A stretch of DNA of 55,390 nucleotides, taken from NCBI GenBank assembly GCA_903842235.1, contig CAIMLG010000102.1:1-55390 (forward strand), in the 5' to 3' direction. Made by a program: the position numbers and the translations under genes. The notes below the pieces were generated by a model. It was not told where the DNA came from. It worked only from the letters and a program-made list of their open reading frames with translations, and did not search any database. Origin of the DNA: an uncultured Verrucomicrobia subdivision 3 bacterium. Lineage in GTDB: Bacteria > Verrucomicrobiota > Verrucomicrobiia > Limisphaerales > UBA11358. Of this stretch, positions 16,497 through 24,845 are shown one piece after another. Positions within the stretch are counted from its first letter, which is position 1. Every line of letters starts with the position of its first letter.

Positions 16497-18953
16497 ATGG
16501 CCACCGACGCGCCCCAAACCGATTTGACCCCGGAAGCCATCACCCGGTTTCTGGAACCATTGCTGGTGCGGACCGGGCGCGGGCAGGAGGCGACCATTCC
16601 GATTTTGCAGGGCATTCAACACGAGTATCGGCATCTCCCCGAAGAAGCCTTGCGGCAGGCCAGTCAGAGGACCGGGCTCCGCTTGGCCGACCTGATTGGC
16701 GTCGCCACGTTCTACCACCAATTCCGATTGCGCGAAGTGGGCCGGCACAGCTTGCGCGTCTGTCACGGCACCGCATGCCATGTGCAAGGCTCGGAAAATA
16801 TTCATGCCGCCATTAACCGCCAATTGCACATCCCGGAAAACGGCGACACCACACCTGACCAGACGTTTACCGTGGAGCAGGTCGCGTGTCTGGGCTGCTG
16901 CACGCTGGCCCCGGCGGTGCAGATTGATGAAACCACTTATGGCCACCTGACAGCCGACACCATCGGCGCGATGGTATCCGATTTTCTTGGCAACCGGCAG
17001 CAGGCGCTGACTGATGTGGACTTGATTCAACATCACCAGGACCACCGCCGCCAGGGCGAAATCCGCGTTGGCCTCGGCTCCTGTTGCATGGCCAAGGGCA
17101 GCGACGCGCTGTTTCATTCGCTGCGCCGAACGGTGAAGAACTTTTCGCTGGAGGTTGCCGTCAAACGCGTGGGCTGCGTTGGGATGTGCCATCAAACGCC
17201 GATTGTGGAAGTCCGCCCGGCGGGCGGCGCAACGGCGTTTTATTCCAAAGTGGGCCCCGCCGAAGCCGAGCGCATTGTGCGCCGCCATTTCCCGCCGCCG
17301 AGCCTGCGTCGGCAACTGACCGGCTGGTTCAACCGCACGCTGGAGGGCTGGGTGAATCCCGAAGCTGCCGCCCGGAAAAACGGTCACGCCGCGCTGGATT
17401 TTAACGGCAAACCGGTGACGTCGTTCTTGGGCCGCCAAGTGCGCATTGCCACTGAAGGTTTTGGTGAAATGGATCCGCTGGATCTGGACGAATACATTTC
17501 GCAGAAGGGTTTTGTCGCGCTCGGAAAAGCGCTGTCTAGCCACCCCGAGGCCAACATTGCCGCCATCACCGCCAGCGGCTTGCGCGGTCGCGGCGGGGCC
17601 GGTTTTCCCACCGGCGTGAAATGGGCGCGGATGCGGGCTTCCGTGGCGGTGGATGGACTCAAATATGTCATCGTCAACGGCGACGAGGGCGATCCCGGCG
17701 CGTTCATGAACCGGATGCTGATGGAATCGTTTCCCTTCCGTGTGATCGAGGGCATGATGATTGCCGCCGCCAGCGTGGGCGCGGCGGAAGGTTTTATTTA
17801 TGTCCGCGCCGAATATCCCCGCGCCGTCAGCCGGTTGCGCGAGGCAATTCAATTATTGAAAGCGCGCGGTTTTCTCGGGGCCAAGGTGATGGGCAGCTCG
17901 TTCCAGTTTCGCGTGCGGGTGTTTGAAGGCGCGGGGGCTTTCGTCTGTGGCGAGGAAACCGCCTTGATCCAATCCATCGAAGGGCACCGAGGCATTCCGC
18001 AATTGCGCCCGCCGTATCCGGTTGAACGCGGCTTGTGGGACCGTCCGACGCTGATCAACAACGTCGAAACTCTTTCGCTGGTGCCGTGGATTATTCGCCA
18101 CGGACCGGAAGCCTTCGCCCAATTGGGAACCGAAAAAAGCAAGGGCACGAAGGTGTTTGCCCTGGCCGGCAAGGTGGATCGCACGGGCCTGATTGAGGTG
18201 CCTATGGGCATCAGCCTGCGCGAAATTATTGAAGACATCGGGGGCGGTGTGCCCGGCGGAAAACGCTTCAAGGCCGTCCAAATTGGTGGCCCTTCCGGCG
18301 GCTGCATCCCGGCGGCGCTGAGTGAAATCCCGGTGGATTTTGAGGCGCTCGCGGCGGCCGGCGCCATCATGGGCTCGGGCGGATTGATCGTGCTGGATGA
18401 AGACGATTGCATGGTGGATGTGGCGCGCTATTTCATGTCGTTTCTCCAGAAAGAATCGTGCGGCGAATGCACCTTCTGCCGGATCGGCACCATGCGCATG
18501 TTCGAGATTCTGGACCGGCTTTGCTCCGGGAAGGGAGTGGCGGCGGATCTCGATGAATTGCGCCAATTGGCGGGTTTGACGGCTCAGGGCAGCATCTGCG
18601 GCCTGGGCCGCACAGCGGCTAATCCGGTACTCTCGACCTTGCGCCATTTCCTCGATGAATACGAGGCGCACATTGCCGGTCGTTGTCCAGCGGGCAAGTG
18701 CAAGGGACTCATTCAATACGTCGTGCAGGATCATTGCACCGGCTGCACGATCTGCGCCCAGCGCTGCCCCGTCGGGGCCATTGCCGCCACGCCCTACCAG
18801 CGGCACGAGATTGATGCCGCGCTCTGCACGCGCTGCGATGTCTGTCGCGTCGAATGCCCGGAAAACGCCGTGGCCATCGTGAGCGGCGGCCAGCCCTGCA
18901 CCGGCCATTCGCGGAAAGAACCCCGTCCTCAACCACTCGCCCATCATGAGTAA
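16497..18953 (+). CDS. NuoE-thioredoxin-NuoF-ferredoxin fusion (HndABC-like NADH dehydrogenase flavoprotein)
   Basis: An 818-residue fusion. Residues about 1-165 are NuoE-like with a [2Fe-2S] site ('CHGTAC' and 'CLGCC'). About 180-265 is a second thioredoxin-like [2Fe-2S] domain ('GSCCMAKG' and 'GCVGMC', as in HndB). About 300-720 is NuoF, with NADH/FMN motifs 'GLRGRGGAGFPTGVKW' and 'NGDEGDPGAFMN', and the N3-type cluster 'ESCGECTFCRIGTMR'. About 735-800 holds two [4Fe-4S] motifs ('CTGCTICAQRCP', 'CTRCDVCRVECP'). In Hnd, Hyd and Stn enzymes these are separate subunits that oxidise NADH or bifurcate electrons. No FeFe-hydrogenase subunit is present here; the partner is the FAD protein at 18946, which it overlaps by 8 bp. 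It should work in the cytoplasm. Confidence 0.9.
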   Translation: MATDAPQTDLTPEAITRFLEPLLVRTGRGQEATIPILQGIQHEYRHLPEEALRQASQRTGLRLADLIGVATFYHQFRLREVGRHSLRVCHGTACHVQGSENIHAAINRQLHIPENGDTTPDQTFTVEQVACLGCCTLAPAVQIDETTYGHLTADTIGAMVSDFLGNRQQALTDVDLIQHHQDHRRQGEIRVGLGSCCMAKGSDALFHSLRRTVKNFSLEVAVKRVGCVGMCHQTPIVEVRPAGGATAFYSKVGPAEAERIVRRHFPPPSLRRQLTGWFNRTLEGWVNPEAAARKNGHAALDFNGKPVTSFLGRQVRIATEGFGEMDPLDLDEYISQKGFVALGKALSSHPEANIAAITASGLRGRGGAGFPTGVKWARMRASVAVDGLKYVIVNGDEGDPGAFMNRMLMESFPFRVIEGMMIAAASVGAAEGFIYVRAEYPRAVSRLREAIQLLKARGFLGAKVMGSSFQFRVRVFEGAGAFVCGEETALIQSIEGHRGIPQLRPPYPVERGLWDRPTLINNVETLSLVPWIIRHGPEAFAQLGTEKSKGTKVFALAGKVDRTGLIEVPMGISLREIIEDIGGGVPGGKRFKAVQIGGPSGGCIPAALSEIPVDFEALAAAGAIMGSGGLIVLDEDDCMVDVARYFMSFLQKESCGECTFCRIGTMRMFEILDRLCSGKGVAADLDELRQLAGLTAQGSICGLGRTAANPVLSTLRHFLDEYEAHIAGRCPAGKCKGLIQYVVQDHCTGCTICAQRCPVGAIAATPYQRHEIDAALCTRCDVCRVECPENAVAIVSGGQPCTGHSRKEPRPQPLAHHE

Positions 18954-20523
18954 GCTGATTTCATTGACGATTGACGGCCAGCCCGTCGAAGTGCCCGAGG
19001 GCAGCACCGTGCTGGCGGCGGCGCAAAAGCTGGGAATTGTCATCCCGACCTTGTGTTTCCTGGCCGGCGTGAAAGAAAACCACCCCTCGTGCATGGCCTG
19101 CGTGGTGCGGGTGAACGGCGAGGCGCGGCTGGTGCCATCCTGCTCCACCAAAGTCACGGCGGGCATGTCTGTGGCCAGCGAAACGGTAGAGGTGAAAGCC
19201 GCCCGCAAAGCGGCGATGGAACTGCTCTTTAGCGATCATCTCGGTGACTGCATTTCCGTTTGCCAGCGCGTTTGCCCGGCGCGGATGCAGATTCCCGCCG
19301 TCATCCGGCTCGTGGCCGCGGGCCAGATGCGGGAGGCGATTGCTCTGGTCAAAGAAAACGTGGTGTTCCCCGGCGTATTGGGCCGGATTTGCCGCGCGCC
19401 TTGCCAGCAGGGCTGCCGCCGCAGCAAATATGATGGCGCGGTGGCCATTCAATTGATCGAACGGGAAGTGGCCAATCAGGATTCGGCGGCCCAAGAACCC
19501 TACGTTCCCACCTGCCAGCCTGCGACTGGCAAACGTATCGCCATTATCGGGGCCGGGGCCACCGGGCTGTCGGCCGCGTTCTTTTTGCTCAAGTCCGGCC
19601 ATGCTTGCGTGGTGTTCGATGACCACGCGGAACCAGGCGGGCAAATGCGCCACGGCTTTTCGGAAGCGGAGTTGCCGCGTGCGGTGCTGGACGCGGAAAT
19701 TGCCCTGATCCAGCGCATGGGCTTGGAATTTCGCCCCGGCACCCGGCTGGGCCACGACGTCCGGCTCGCGGAGTTGCGCGAGCAATTTGACGCCGTGGTG
19801 CTGGCCGTTGGCAGTATGCAGAAAACCGATCCGGCCGCCCTCGGAGTGGAGACCACCACGCGCACCATCCGCATTGAGGCGGCCAATTTTCAGACCAGCG
19901 TGCGCGGCGTTTTCGCGGGCGGCAGCGCCATTCGCTCCAATTACGATCCGGCGCGCTCGGTGGGCGACGGCCGAATTCTGGCGGAATGCGTGGAGGCTTT
20001 TTTCGCGGGCAAACCGATGCAGGTGGTGCGTCAGCCTTTTACCTCCACCATTCCAAAACTGACCACCGAGGAATATCAGCAACTCGCCCAAGGCGCGAAT
20101 GCCACCTTGAGCGTCCGGGAATTGATCACGGAAGCGGAAACCGCCGCCGGCCGCTGTTGCCATTGCGATTGCCGCTCCGCCAACCACTGCAAACTGCACC
20201 ACTACGGCGAACTTTACGGGGCCGATCCCAAGGCGTTCGCCGGTGAACATCGGCGGCGCTTTGAATTCATCCGCCAACCCGGCGGCGTGATTTTCGAGCC
20301 GGGAAAATGCATTTCCTGCGGCATCTGTGTGGAACTGGCCAATCAGGCCCAGGAACCGCTCGGGCTGACCTTCGTCGGGCGCGGCTTCGATGTGCGGATT
20401 GGCGTGCCGCTGAACCAGCCGCTGGCCGAAGGGTTGCAGCGGGTAGGCGAGCAATGCGTCAAACACTGCCCGACCAGCGCGCTGACGTTTGCCGAGGATG
20501 CCCGGAATGCCGTGAAAGGTTGA
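18946..20523 (+). CDS. [2Fe-2S]/FAD oxidoreductase of the GltD/NfnB superfamily lacking the NAD(P)H domain
   Basis: A 525-residue protein. Residues 1-95 form a NuoG/HndD-type [2Fe-2S] domain ('CFLAGVKENHPSCMACVVRV' and 'VPSC'). About 96-175 is the GltD-type cysteine domain ('GDCISVCQRVCPA', 'RICRAPCQQGCRR'). The FAD Rossmann motif is 'IIGAGATGLSAAF' (about 196-208). In GltD/NfnB the second Rossmann fold, which binds NAD(P)H, lies between the 'DAV.LA.G' and 'GVFAGG' segments and spans well over 100 residues. Here these segments ('DAVVLAVGS', 'GVFAGGS') are only about 40 residues apart, so it is missing. Two more cysteine groups follow ('CCHCDCRSANHC', 'CISCGIC...CVKHCP'). It probably takes electrons from the NuoEF-like fusion and passes them on through iron-sulfur clusters. 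Confidence 0.85.
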   Translation: MSKLISLTIDGQPVEVPEGSTVLAAAQKLGIVIPTLCFLAGVKENHPSCMACVVRVNGEARLVPSCSTKVTAGMSVASETVEVKAARKAAMELLFSDHLGDCISVCQRVCPARMQIPAVIRLVAAGQMREAIALVKENVVFPGVLGRICRAPCQQGCRRSKYDGAVAIQLIEREVANQDSAAQEPYVPTCQPATGKRIAIIGAGATGLSAAFFLLKSGHACVVFDDHAEPGGQMRHGFSEAELPRAVLDAEIALIQRMGLEFRPGTRLGHDVRLAELREQFDAVVLAVGSMQKTDPAALGVETTTRTIRIEAANFQTSVRGVFAGGSAIRSNYDPARSVGDGRILAECVEAFFAGKPMQVVRQPFTSTIPKLTTEEYQQLAQGANATLSVRELITEAETAAGRCCHCDCRSANHCKLHHYGELYGADPKAFAGEHRRRFEFIRQPGGVIFEPGKCISCGICVELANQAQEPLGLTFVGRGFDVRIGVPLNQPLAEGLQRVGEQCVKHCPTSALTFAEDARNAVKG

Positions 20524-20719
20524 ACCGACCTAGTTCGTTCCCGGGCAGATGGTTGGGATGGTTAAAGTTTTTACACTTTTTCCGTGCTTAATTTTCATGG
20601 CCGCTGTCTAATGCTGTAAATCCTCTGAAACTGCCCGGCGTGGCCGCCGTTCGGCTTCAGGAGCAAGCGGCAAAGCGTCGGGTTGGCGCCAGCCTTGGGC
20701 AACTTAAAAAATCGTTGTT

Positions 20720-21748
20720 ATGAAAATCAAACTCCTCACCTTACGCTTATCCTTGGCCGCTGCCACCCTCTCCTTGCTGGGCCTCACGGCTGGCTGTGAC
20801 CCGTTGGGCGGAACCAACGAGGCGAACATGGCTGACTACGAGCAGCAATTAAAAACCGAAGCCCAGGATCGCATTGCGGACCCAGCTTGGAAGCCAGCTG
20901 CCGAAGAAGTGGCCGTCATCCAGATTGGCGAAAAAGGCAAGGGCGGGCTTTTGCATAATTACTGTCTCGCGACCAATGGCAACATTTTGGCCTGCTGGGG
21001 CACGGCGGCCTCGGCCCAAATCAAGGTTTACAGTCCGGACGGTAAATTTCTCCAAGCCTGGCCGCTGTCGTTTTCCCCCGAAGCCGTCTGTGTGGCCAGC
21101 GATGGCACCGTTTTTGTCGGCGGCGCCGGCCGCCTAGCCAAGCTCGACTCCGCAGGCAAACTCCTGGCCAGCGCAGCTTCGCCGGCGCCGCCCAGTTCGC
21201 CGACCAATGGACGGGCCCGCATGAACATCACGGGCATCGCGGTCTCCGGCGACGATCTGTTCGTGGCCTGCCCGTCGCCCTCGGATTATACCTATACTGT
21301 TTACCGGCTGGATCGGGACTTGAAAACCCCGGTGCGGATCATTAAAGACCTGCACGGCTGCTGCGGTCAGATGGATGTCCAAGCCCACGACGGCACGGTC
21401 TGGATTCCGCACAATGCCCGTCATTTGGTGGAAAGCTATGATCGAAATGGCAAAAAGCTGTCCAGCTTTGGCCGAACCGACCGCAAGGCGGCTGACGGTT
21501 TTGGGGGTTGCTGCGAACCCAAGAATCTCCGCATCAGCGCGGACGGGACCATTTACGCCGCCGAATCGGGTGAGCCAGTCGTGATCAAGCGGTTTTCGCC
21601 GGCGGGCAAGTTTGGCGGCGTGGTCGCCCTGCCCAATTATAAATCCGGTTGCGTCCGGGTTACGGTGGAAGTCAGCCCGGACGGCAAACGCTTTTACATT
21701 CTCGACACGGGCGATGACGCCATCCACGTCTTCGCCGCAAAGAGCTAA
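20720..21748 (+). CDS. Lipoprotein with NHL-type beta-propeller and CC motifs
   Basis: A 342-residue product with a signal ending 'GLTAGC' (lipid-modified Cys26 probable, with Asp at +2). Propeller blades follow ('GNILACWGTAASAQIKVYSPDG', shortened here to its core, and 'GTIYAAESGEPVVIKRFSP'). Two vicinal cysteine pairs lie in 'LHGCCGQMD' and 'GFGGCCEPKNL', and a single Cys in 'YKSGCVRV'. The second pair corresponds to 'GFCGCCNP' of the Tat protein at 11730, so the two are paralogs exported by different routes. A 196-bp gap before it contains no gene, so it may have its own promoter. It ends 18 bp before the PhnD-propeller fusion. Confidence 0.8.
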   Translation: MKIKLLTLRLSLAAATLSLLGLTAGCDPLGGTNEANMADYEQQLKTEAQDRIADPAWKPAAEEVAVIQIGEKGKGGLLHNYCLATNGNILACWGTAASAQIKVYSPDGKFLQAWPLSFSPEAVCVASDGTVFVGGAGRLAKLDSAGKLLASAASPAPPSSPTNGRARMNITGIAVSGDDLFVACPSPSDYTYTVYRLDRDLKTPVRIIKDLHGCCGQMDVQAHDGTVWIPHNARHLVESYDRNGKKLSSFGRTDRKAADGFGGCCEPKNLRISADGTIYAAESGEPVVIKRFSPAGKFGGVVALPNYKSGCVRVTVEVSPDGKRFYILDTGDDAIHVFAAKS

Positions 21749-21766
21749 GGGGATCGCCCTGCTCCC

Positions 21767-23821
21767 ATGGCCAATTCAATTACTCGCCGGCGGGCCGGGC
21801 TTGCCACCGTGTTGATCGCCGCCTTGCTGATGACCGTCGGGGGCATCACCTTCGGTAAAGCCAAAAAAGAAATCGTGGTGGTGGTCATGGATCCGCTGGC
21901 CAAGCAACTGGCCTGCCCCTGCGTGGCTGGCTACGGCCAGCGGGAATACGATCAACTCGGCGCCCACCTCACGCGCCAGTTGGGGCGGCCGGTGCGGATG
22001 GTTTACGCCGAAGCCGTGAGTAAAGCCCTGTTGCATCTGAGCCGGCAGGACCTCATGTTCATCATCGGCAAACAATCCTTGGTGAAGTCAGATGCCCGCG
22101 AAGCCCGGGTGGGGGCGCATCCGGTTGCCTTGCTCACCGGCCTGGATGGGAGCACGACCATCACGGGTTTGTTCATTGTCCAGACCGACGACCCCGCCAA
22201 AACCACCGCGGATTTGAAGGGCCGGCGGATGCTTTTTGGGCTGGCCGATTCCGATGAAAAAAATGCCGCCGCACTGGCCGCGCTGCAAGCGGCTGGCATT
22301 CCCGCGCCCGCGAAGGTGGAAACGCGCTCCGGCTGCAGTGATGCTGCCGTTGAATTGCACGACAGCTTGGAAAGACCGCCGCCAGCGGCCGTGATCTCCA
22401 GTTATGCCCTGCCGTTACTGGAAGGCTGCGGCAACGTGGCGCGCGGCACCCTGCGGGTGGTGGGACAGACCACCCCGGTGCCGTTTATCACCGTGTTTGC
22501 GACCGAAAATGTGGCCCTGGAACTGGAAACCAAAATGGCGCAGGCTCTGTTCGCGGTGCGGAACGATGCGGCCCTGCTTCAGGCCATGGAATCCAAAAGC
22601 GGCTTCGTCGCCTGGCCTGCGGCCCCGGCGGACTGGCCCGGCTGGCGCGGCGCAAACCGGGATGGCCAAGCGGATTGGCTGCCGGATCAGCTCCCCGCGA
22701 CGGCTCAATTCGCCTGGCGTCATCCGCTTAATGCTCCCGCCCTGGCTGGGGTAGCGGTGGCGGAAGGCATGGTGGTGGTCGCCGACCGGGACGCCGCCGG
22801 CGAGCAGGACGTTTTTCATTGCCTGCGTTCAACGGATGGCCAGGAGCTTTGGCAGTTGAAATATCCCGCCCCGGGTGAGCTGGATTATGGCCCGTCGCCC
22901 CGCGCCACGCCGCTAATTTACGACGGCCGGGCGTATTTGCTCGGGGCGTGGGGCGCATTGCACTGTGTGAATTGCGCTTCCGGGCAGGTGCTTTGGAAAA
23001 AAAATCTGATCACCAATTTCGGCGCCCCGCTGCCGAAATGGGGGTTTTGCGCCCCGCCGCTGGTGGTGGATGACAAATTGATCATCAACCCGGGCGCGCC
23101 CACCGCCGCGTTGGTCGCACTGAATCGTTTGACCGGTGACATCATTTGGAAAACTCCCGGCCAGCCCGCTGCATATGCGGCGTTTATTTGCGACCGCTTT
23201 GGTGGCCGGCGGCAGATTGTCGGCTACGAGGCGCACTCGCTGGGCGGCTGGGACCCGCAAACTGGCCGGCGGCTCTGGACCCTGATTCCGCCCACTTCAG
23301 GTGACTTTAATGTGCCGACCCCCATCGCCGTGGCCGGCAAATTGCTCGTAGCTTCGGAGAACAATGGCACGCGGCTTTACGGGTTTCGCGCTGATGGCAC
23401 GATCATCCCGACCCCGCTGGCCCGGAGTGATGCCTTGGCCCCGGATGCCAGTTCGCCGGTGATTGCCGCCGGTCAGGTGGTCGGCTGTGCGGGCGGGCTA
23501 CATGGGCTGGATCTAGCGGAACAGCTCAAAGCCAAGTGGGCCACAACCGACGAGGCGTTCGCGGATTTTGCCAGCCTGATCGCGGCCGGAGACCGGGTGC
23601 TGGCGGCGACCTTTGGGGGAGAGTTGTGGCTGCTGAAGCCGGCGGCGGCCAAACTTGAAGTCATTTCCCGCCTCCGCGTTTTTGCAGGCGATGCGGAAAT
23701 GTATGCTCACCCCGCGCTGGCGGATCACCGCCTGTTTCTGCGGGGACGGAATGAAATTGTCTGTCTGCCACTGGACGTCAGCGCGCCCCCGCCGCCTTCA
23801 ACACCCCGCAATTTGCTCTAA
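21767..23821 (+). CDS. Fusion of a PhnD-like solute-binding domain and a PQQ-type beta-propeller
   Basis: In this 684-residue product, residues about 1-30 are an export signal. About 32-275 resemble the PhnD family of phosphonate-type ABC binding proteins ('YDQLGAHLTRQLGRPVRMVY', 'DLKGRRMLFGLADSDEKNAA', 'TTPVPFITVFATENV'). From about 282 'DWPGWRGANRDGQADW' opens a full propeller. The binding domain has unusual cysteines ('LACPCVAGYGQREY', 'SGCSD', 'EGCGN'). PhnD domains bind small anions or serve as sensors; no ABC permease or phosphonate gene lies nearby, so sensing or delivery to the propeller is more likely than import (inference). It appears to be the last gene of the redox/propeller cluster. 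Confidence 0.8.
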   Translation: MANSITRRRAGLATVLIAALLMTVGGITFGKAKKEIVVVVMDPLAKQLACPCVAGYGQREYDQLGAHLTRQLGRPVRMVYAEAVSKALLHLSRQDLMFIIGKQSLVKSDAREARVGAHPVALLTGLDGSTTITGLFIVQTDDPAKTTADLKGRRMLFGLADSDEKNAAALAALQAAGIPAPAKVETRSGCSDAAVELHDSLERPPPAAVISSYALPLLEGCGNVARGTLRVVGQTTPVPFITVFATENVALELETKMAQALFAVRNDAALLQAMESKSGFVAWPAAPADWPGWRGANRDGQADWLPDQLPATAQFAWRHPLNAPALAGVAVAEGMVVVADRDAAGEQDVFHCLRSTDGQELWQLKYPAPGELDYGPSPRATPLIYDGRAYLLGAWGALHCVNCASGQVLWKKNLITNFGAPLPKWGFCAPPLVVDDKLIINPGAPTAALVALNRLTGDIIWKTPGQPAAYAAFICDRFGGRRQIVGYEAHSLGGWDPQTGRRLWTLIPPTSGDFNVPTPIAVAGKLLVASENNGTRLYGFRADGTIIPTPLARSDALAPDASSPVIAAGQVVGCAGGLHGLDLAEQLKAKWATTDEAFADFASLIAAGDRVLAATFGGELWLLKPAAAKLEVISRLRVFAGDAEMYAHPALADHRLFLRGRNEIVCLPLDVSAPPPPSTPRNLL

Positions 23822-23888
23822 CGCGTGGTTGTTTTTAACCGCCGCAATCCTGTATGATGCGCAAAATTTCGCGCAATCCTGAAACACC

Positions 23889-24842
23889 ATGTTCTGCCAA
23901 CGTCATTCTATATTCCAACGCCGGGCTTGGCTCGGCTGCTTGCTCACGCCCCTGGCCCTGGCCGTTTACGCCAGTCCCGTGGCCATTCCCAACGCCTCCT
24001 TTGAAACGCCACTGGCCCCGCGGGTGTCACCTTACGCTTTTCCAGATATGGAGTGTTGGCAGAAAACGCCCCAGCCCTTCTGGTATAATCCAAGCGATTT
24101 CCAAGGATCGCCTTGGGAATATCTCCTGGGAACTTTCTACAATGCGCATGTGTCCGATCCCGACACCTACATTGACAACGCTGACGGGCAGCAGGGGACT
24201 TTTTTATTTGCGGTGCCCGGAGTTGGTTTGTTTCAGGATTACAATTCGCTTTCCGGAGCCAACCCCACCCCCAGCCATGCGTTCAACGCCACGTTCGAAG
24301 TCGGCAGCGCGTATGATTTATCGGTGGGCGTGATCGGCGGCGGCGGCGGCATGAAGCCGGGTGTGACGCTGCTGCTGGGCCTTTATTACCAGGATGCCGC
24401 GAGCAACCTCGTGTCGGTGGCCGCCACCACTGTCACCCATAGCCCGGTAACATTCCCCACGAATACGCACTTCGTAGATTTTCAAGTGCATGTGCCAATG
24501 GTTCAAGCCGGTGATCCTTGGGCGGGTCAGAACATCGGGATTCAACTAATCTCCACCGTCGGCTTTGACTTGATTGGTGGTTATTGGGATGTGGACAATG
24601 TCCGGATGGTCAAAACGCCAGCGCCGACCTTGCTGAATTCGGTCTTCACCACCAACGGATTCACCTTCACCGTGAACAGTGAACCCGGCCAGGCGGTTGA
24701 AATGTTCACCACCACCAACCTGTTGACCGTGGCGAGCAACTGGACCAGCTTGGGCACGTTCACCAACGCCACCGGGGTCACGAACTACAGTCACGGCAGC
24801 ACCAATTGGGCGCAACGATTTTATCGGGCGCAAGCCCGGTAA
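23889..24842 (+). CDS. Secreted protein of unknown function with C-terminal 'QRFYRA' tail
   Basis: A 317-residue exported protein with an N-terminal hydrophobic signal (about residues 12-28). The middle resembles carbohydrate-binding jelly-roll regions of secreted proteins ('AIPNASFETPLAPRVSPY', 'GYWDVDNVRMVKTPAP'). The last 80 residues form a small beta-rich domain with 'WTSLGTFTNATG' and end in 'QRFYRAQAR'. The unrelated secreted protein at 26765-28180 has an equivalent ending ('QRFYRSLYAP'), so the tail may be a shared surface or sorting module. I do not recognise an enzymatic function. The pseudopilin gene follows 3 bp downstream. Confidence 0.7.
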   Translation: MFCQRHSIFQRRAWLGCLLTPLALAVYASPVAIPNASFETPLAPRVSPYAFPDMECWQKTPQPFWYNPSDFQGSPWEYLLGTFYNAHVSDPDTYIDNADGQQGTFLFAVPGVGLFQDYNSLSGANPTPSHAFNATFEVGSAYDLSVGVIGGGGGMKPGVTLLLGLYYQDAASNLVSVAATTVTHSPVTFPTNTHFVDFQVHVPMVQAGDPWAGQNIGIQLISTVGFDLIGGYWDVDNVRMVKTPAPTLLNSVFTTNGFTFTVNSEPGQAVEMFTTTNLLTVASNWTSLGTFTNATGVTNYSHGSTNWAQRFYRAQAR

Positions 24843-24845
24843 AGG

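Noticed and set aside
16422..17852. A 476-codon open frame on the minus strand opposite the NuoEF-like gene (also long minus frames at 18961-20466 and 37963-39459)
   Set aside because: GC-rich coding DNA leaves long open frames on the other strand. The opposite strand has unmistakable conserved domains, while these frames show low-complexity His/Arg/Ala-rich sequence and no domain.
16497..20523. Complex I (nuo) or a complete FeFe-hydrogenase locus
   Set aside because: Only NuoE/F-like and a [2Fe-2S] domain are present. There are no Nuo membrane subunits, no NuoG body, and no H-cluster motifs.
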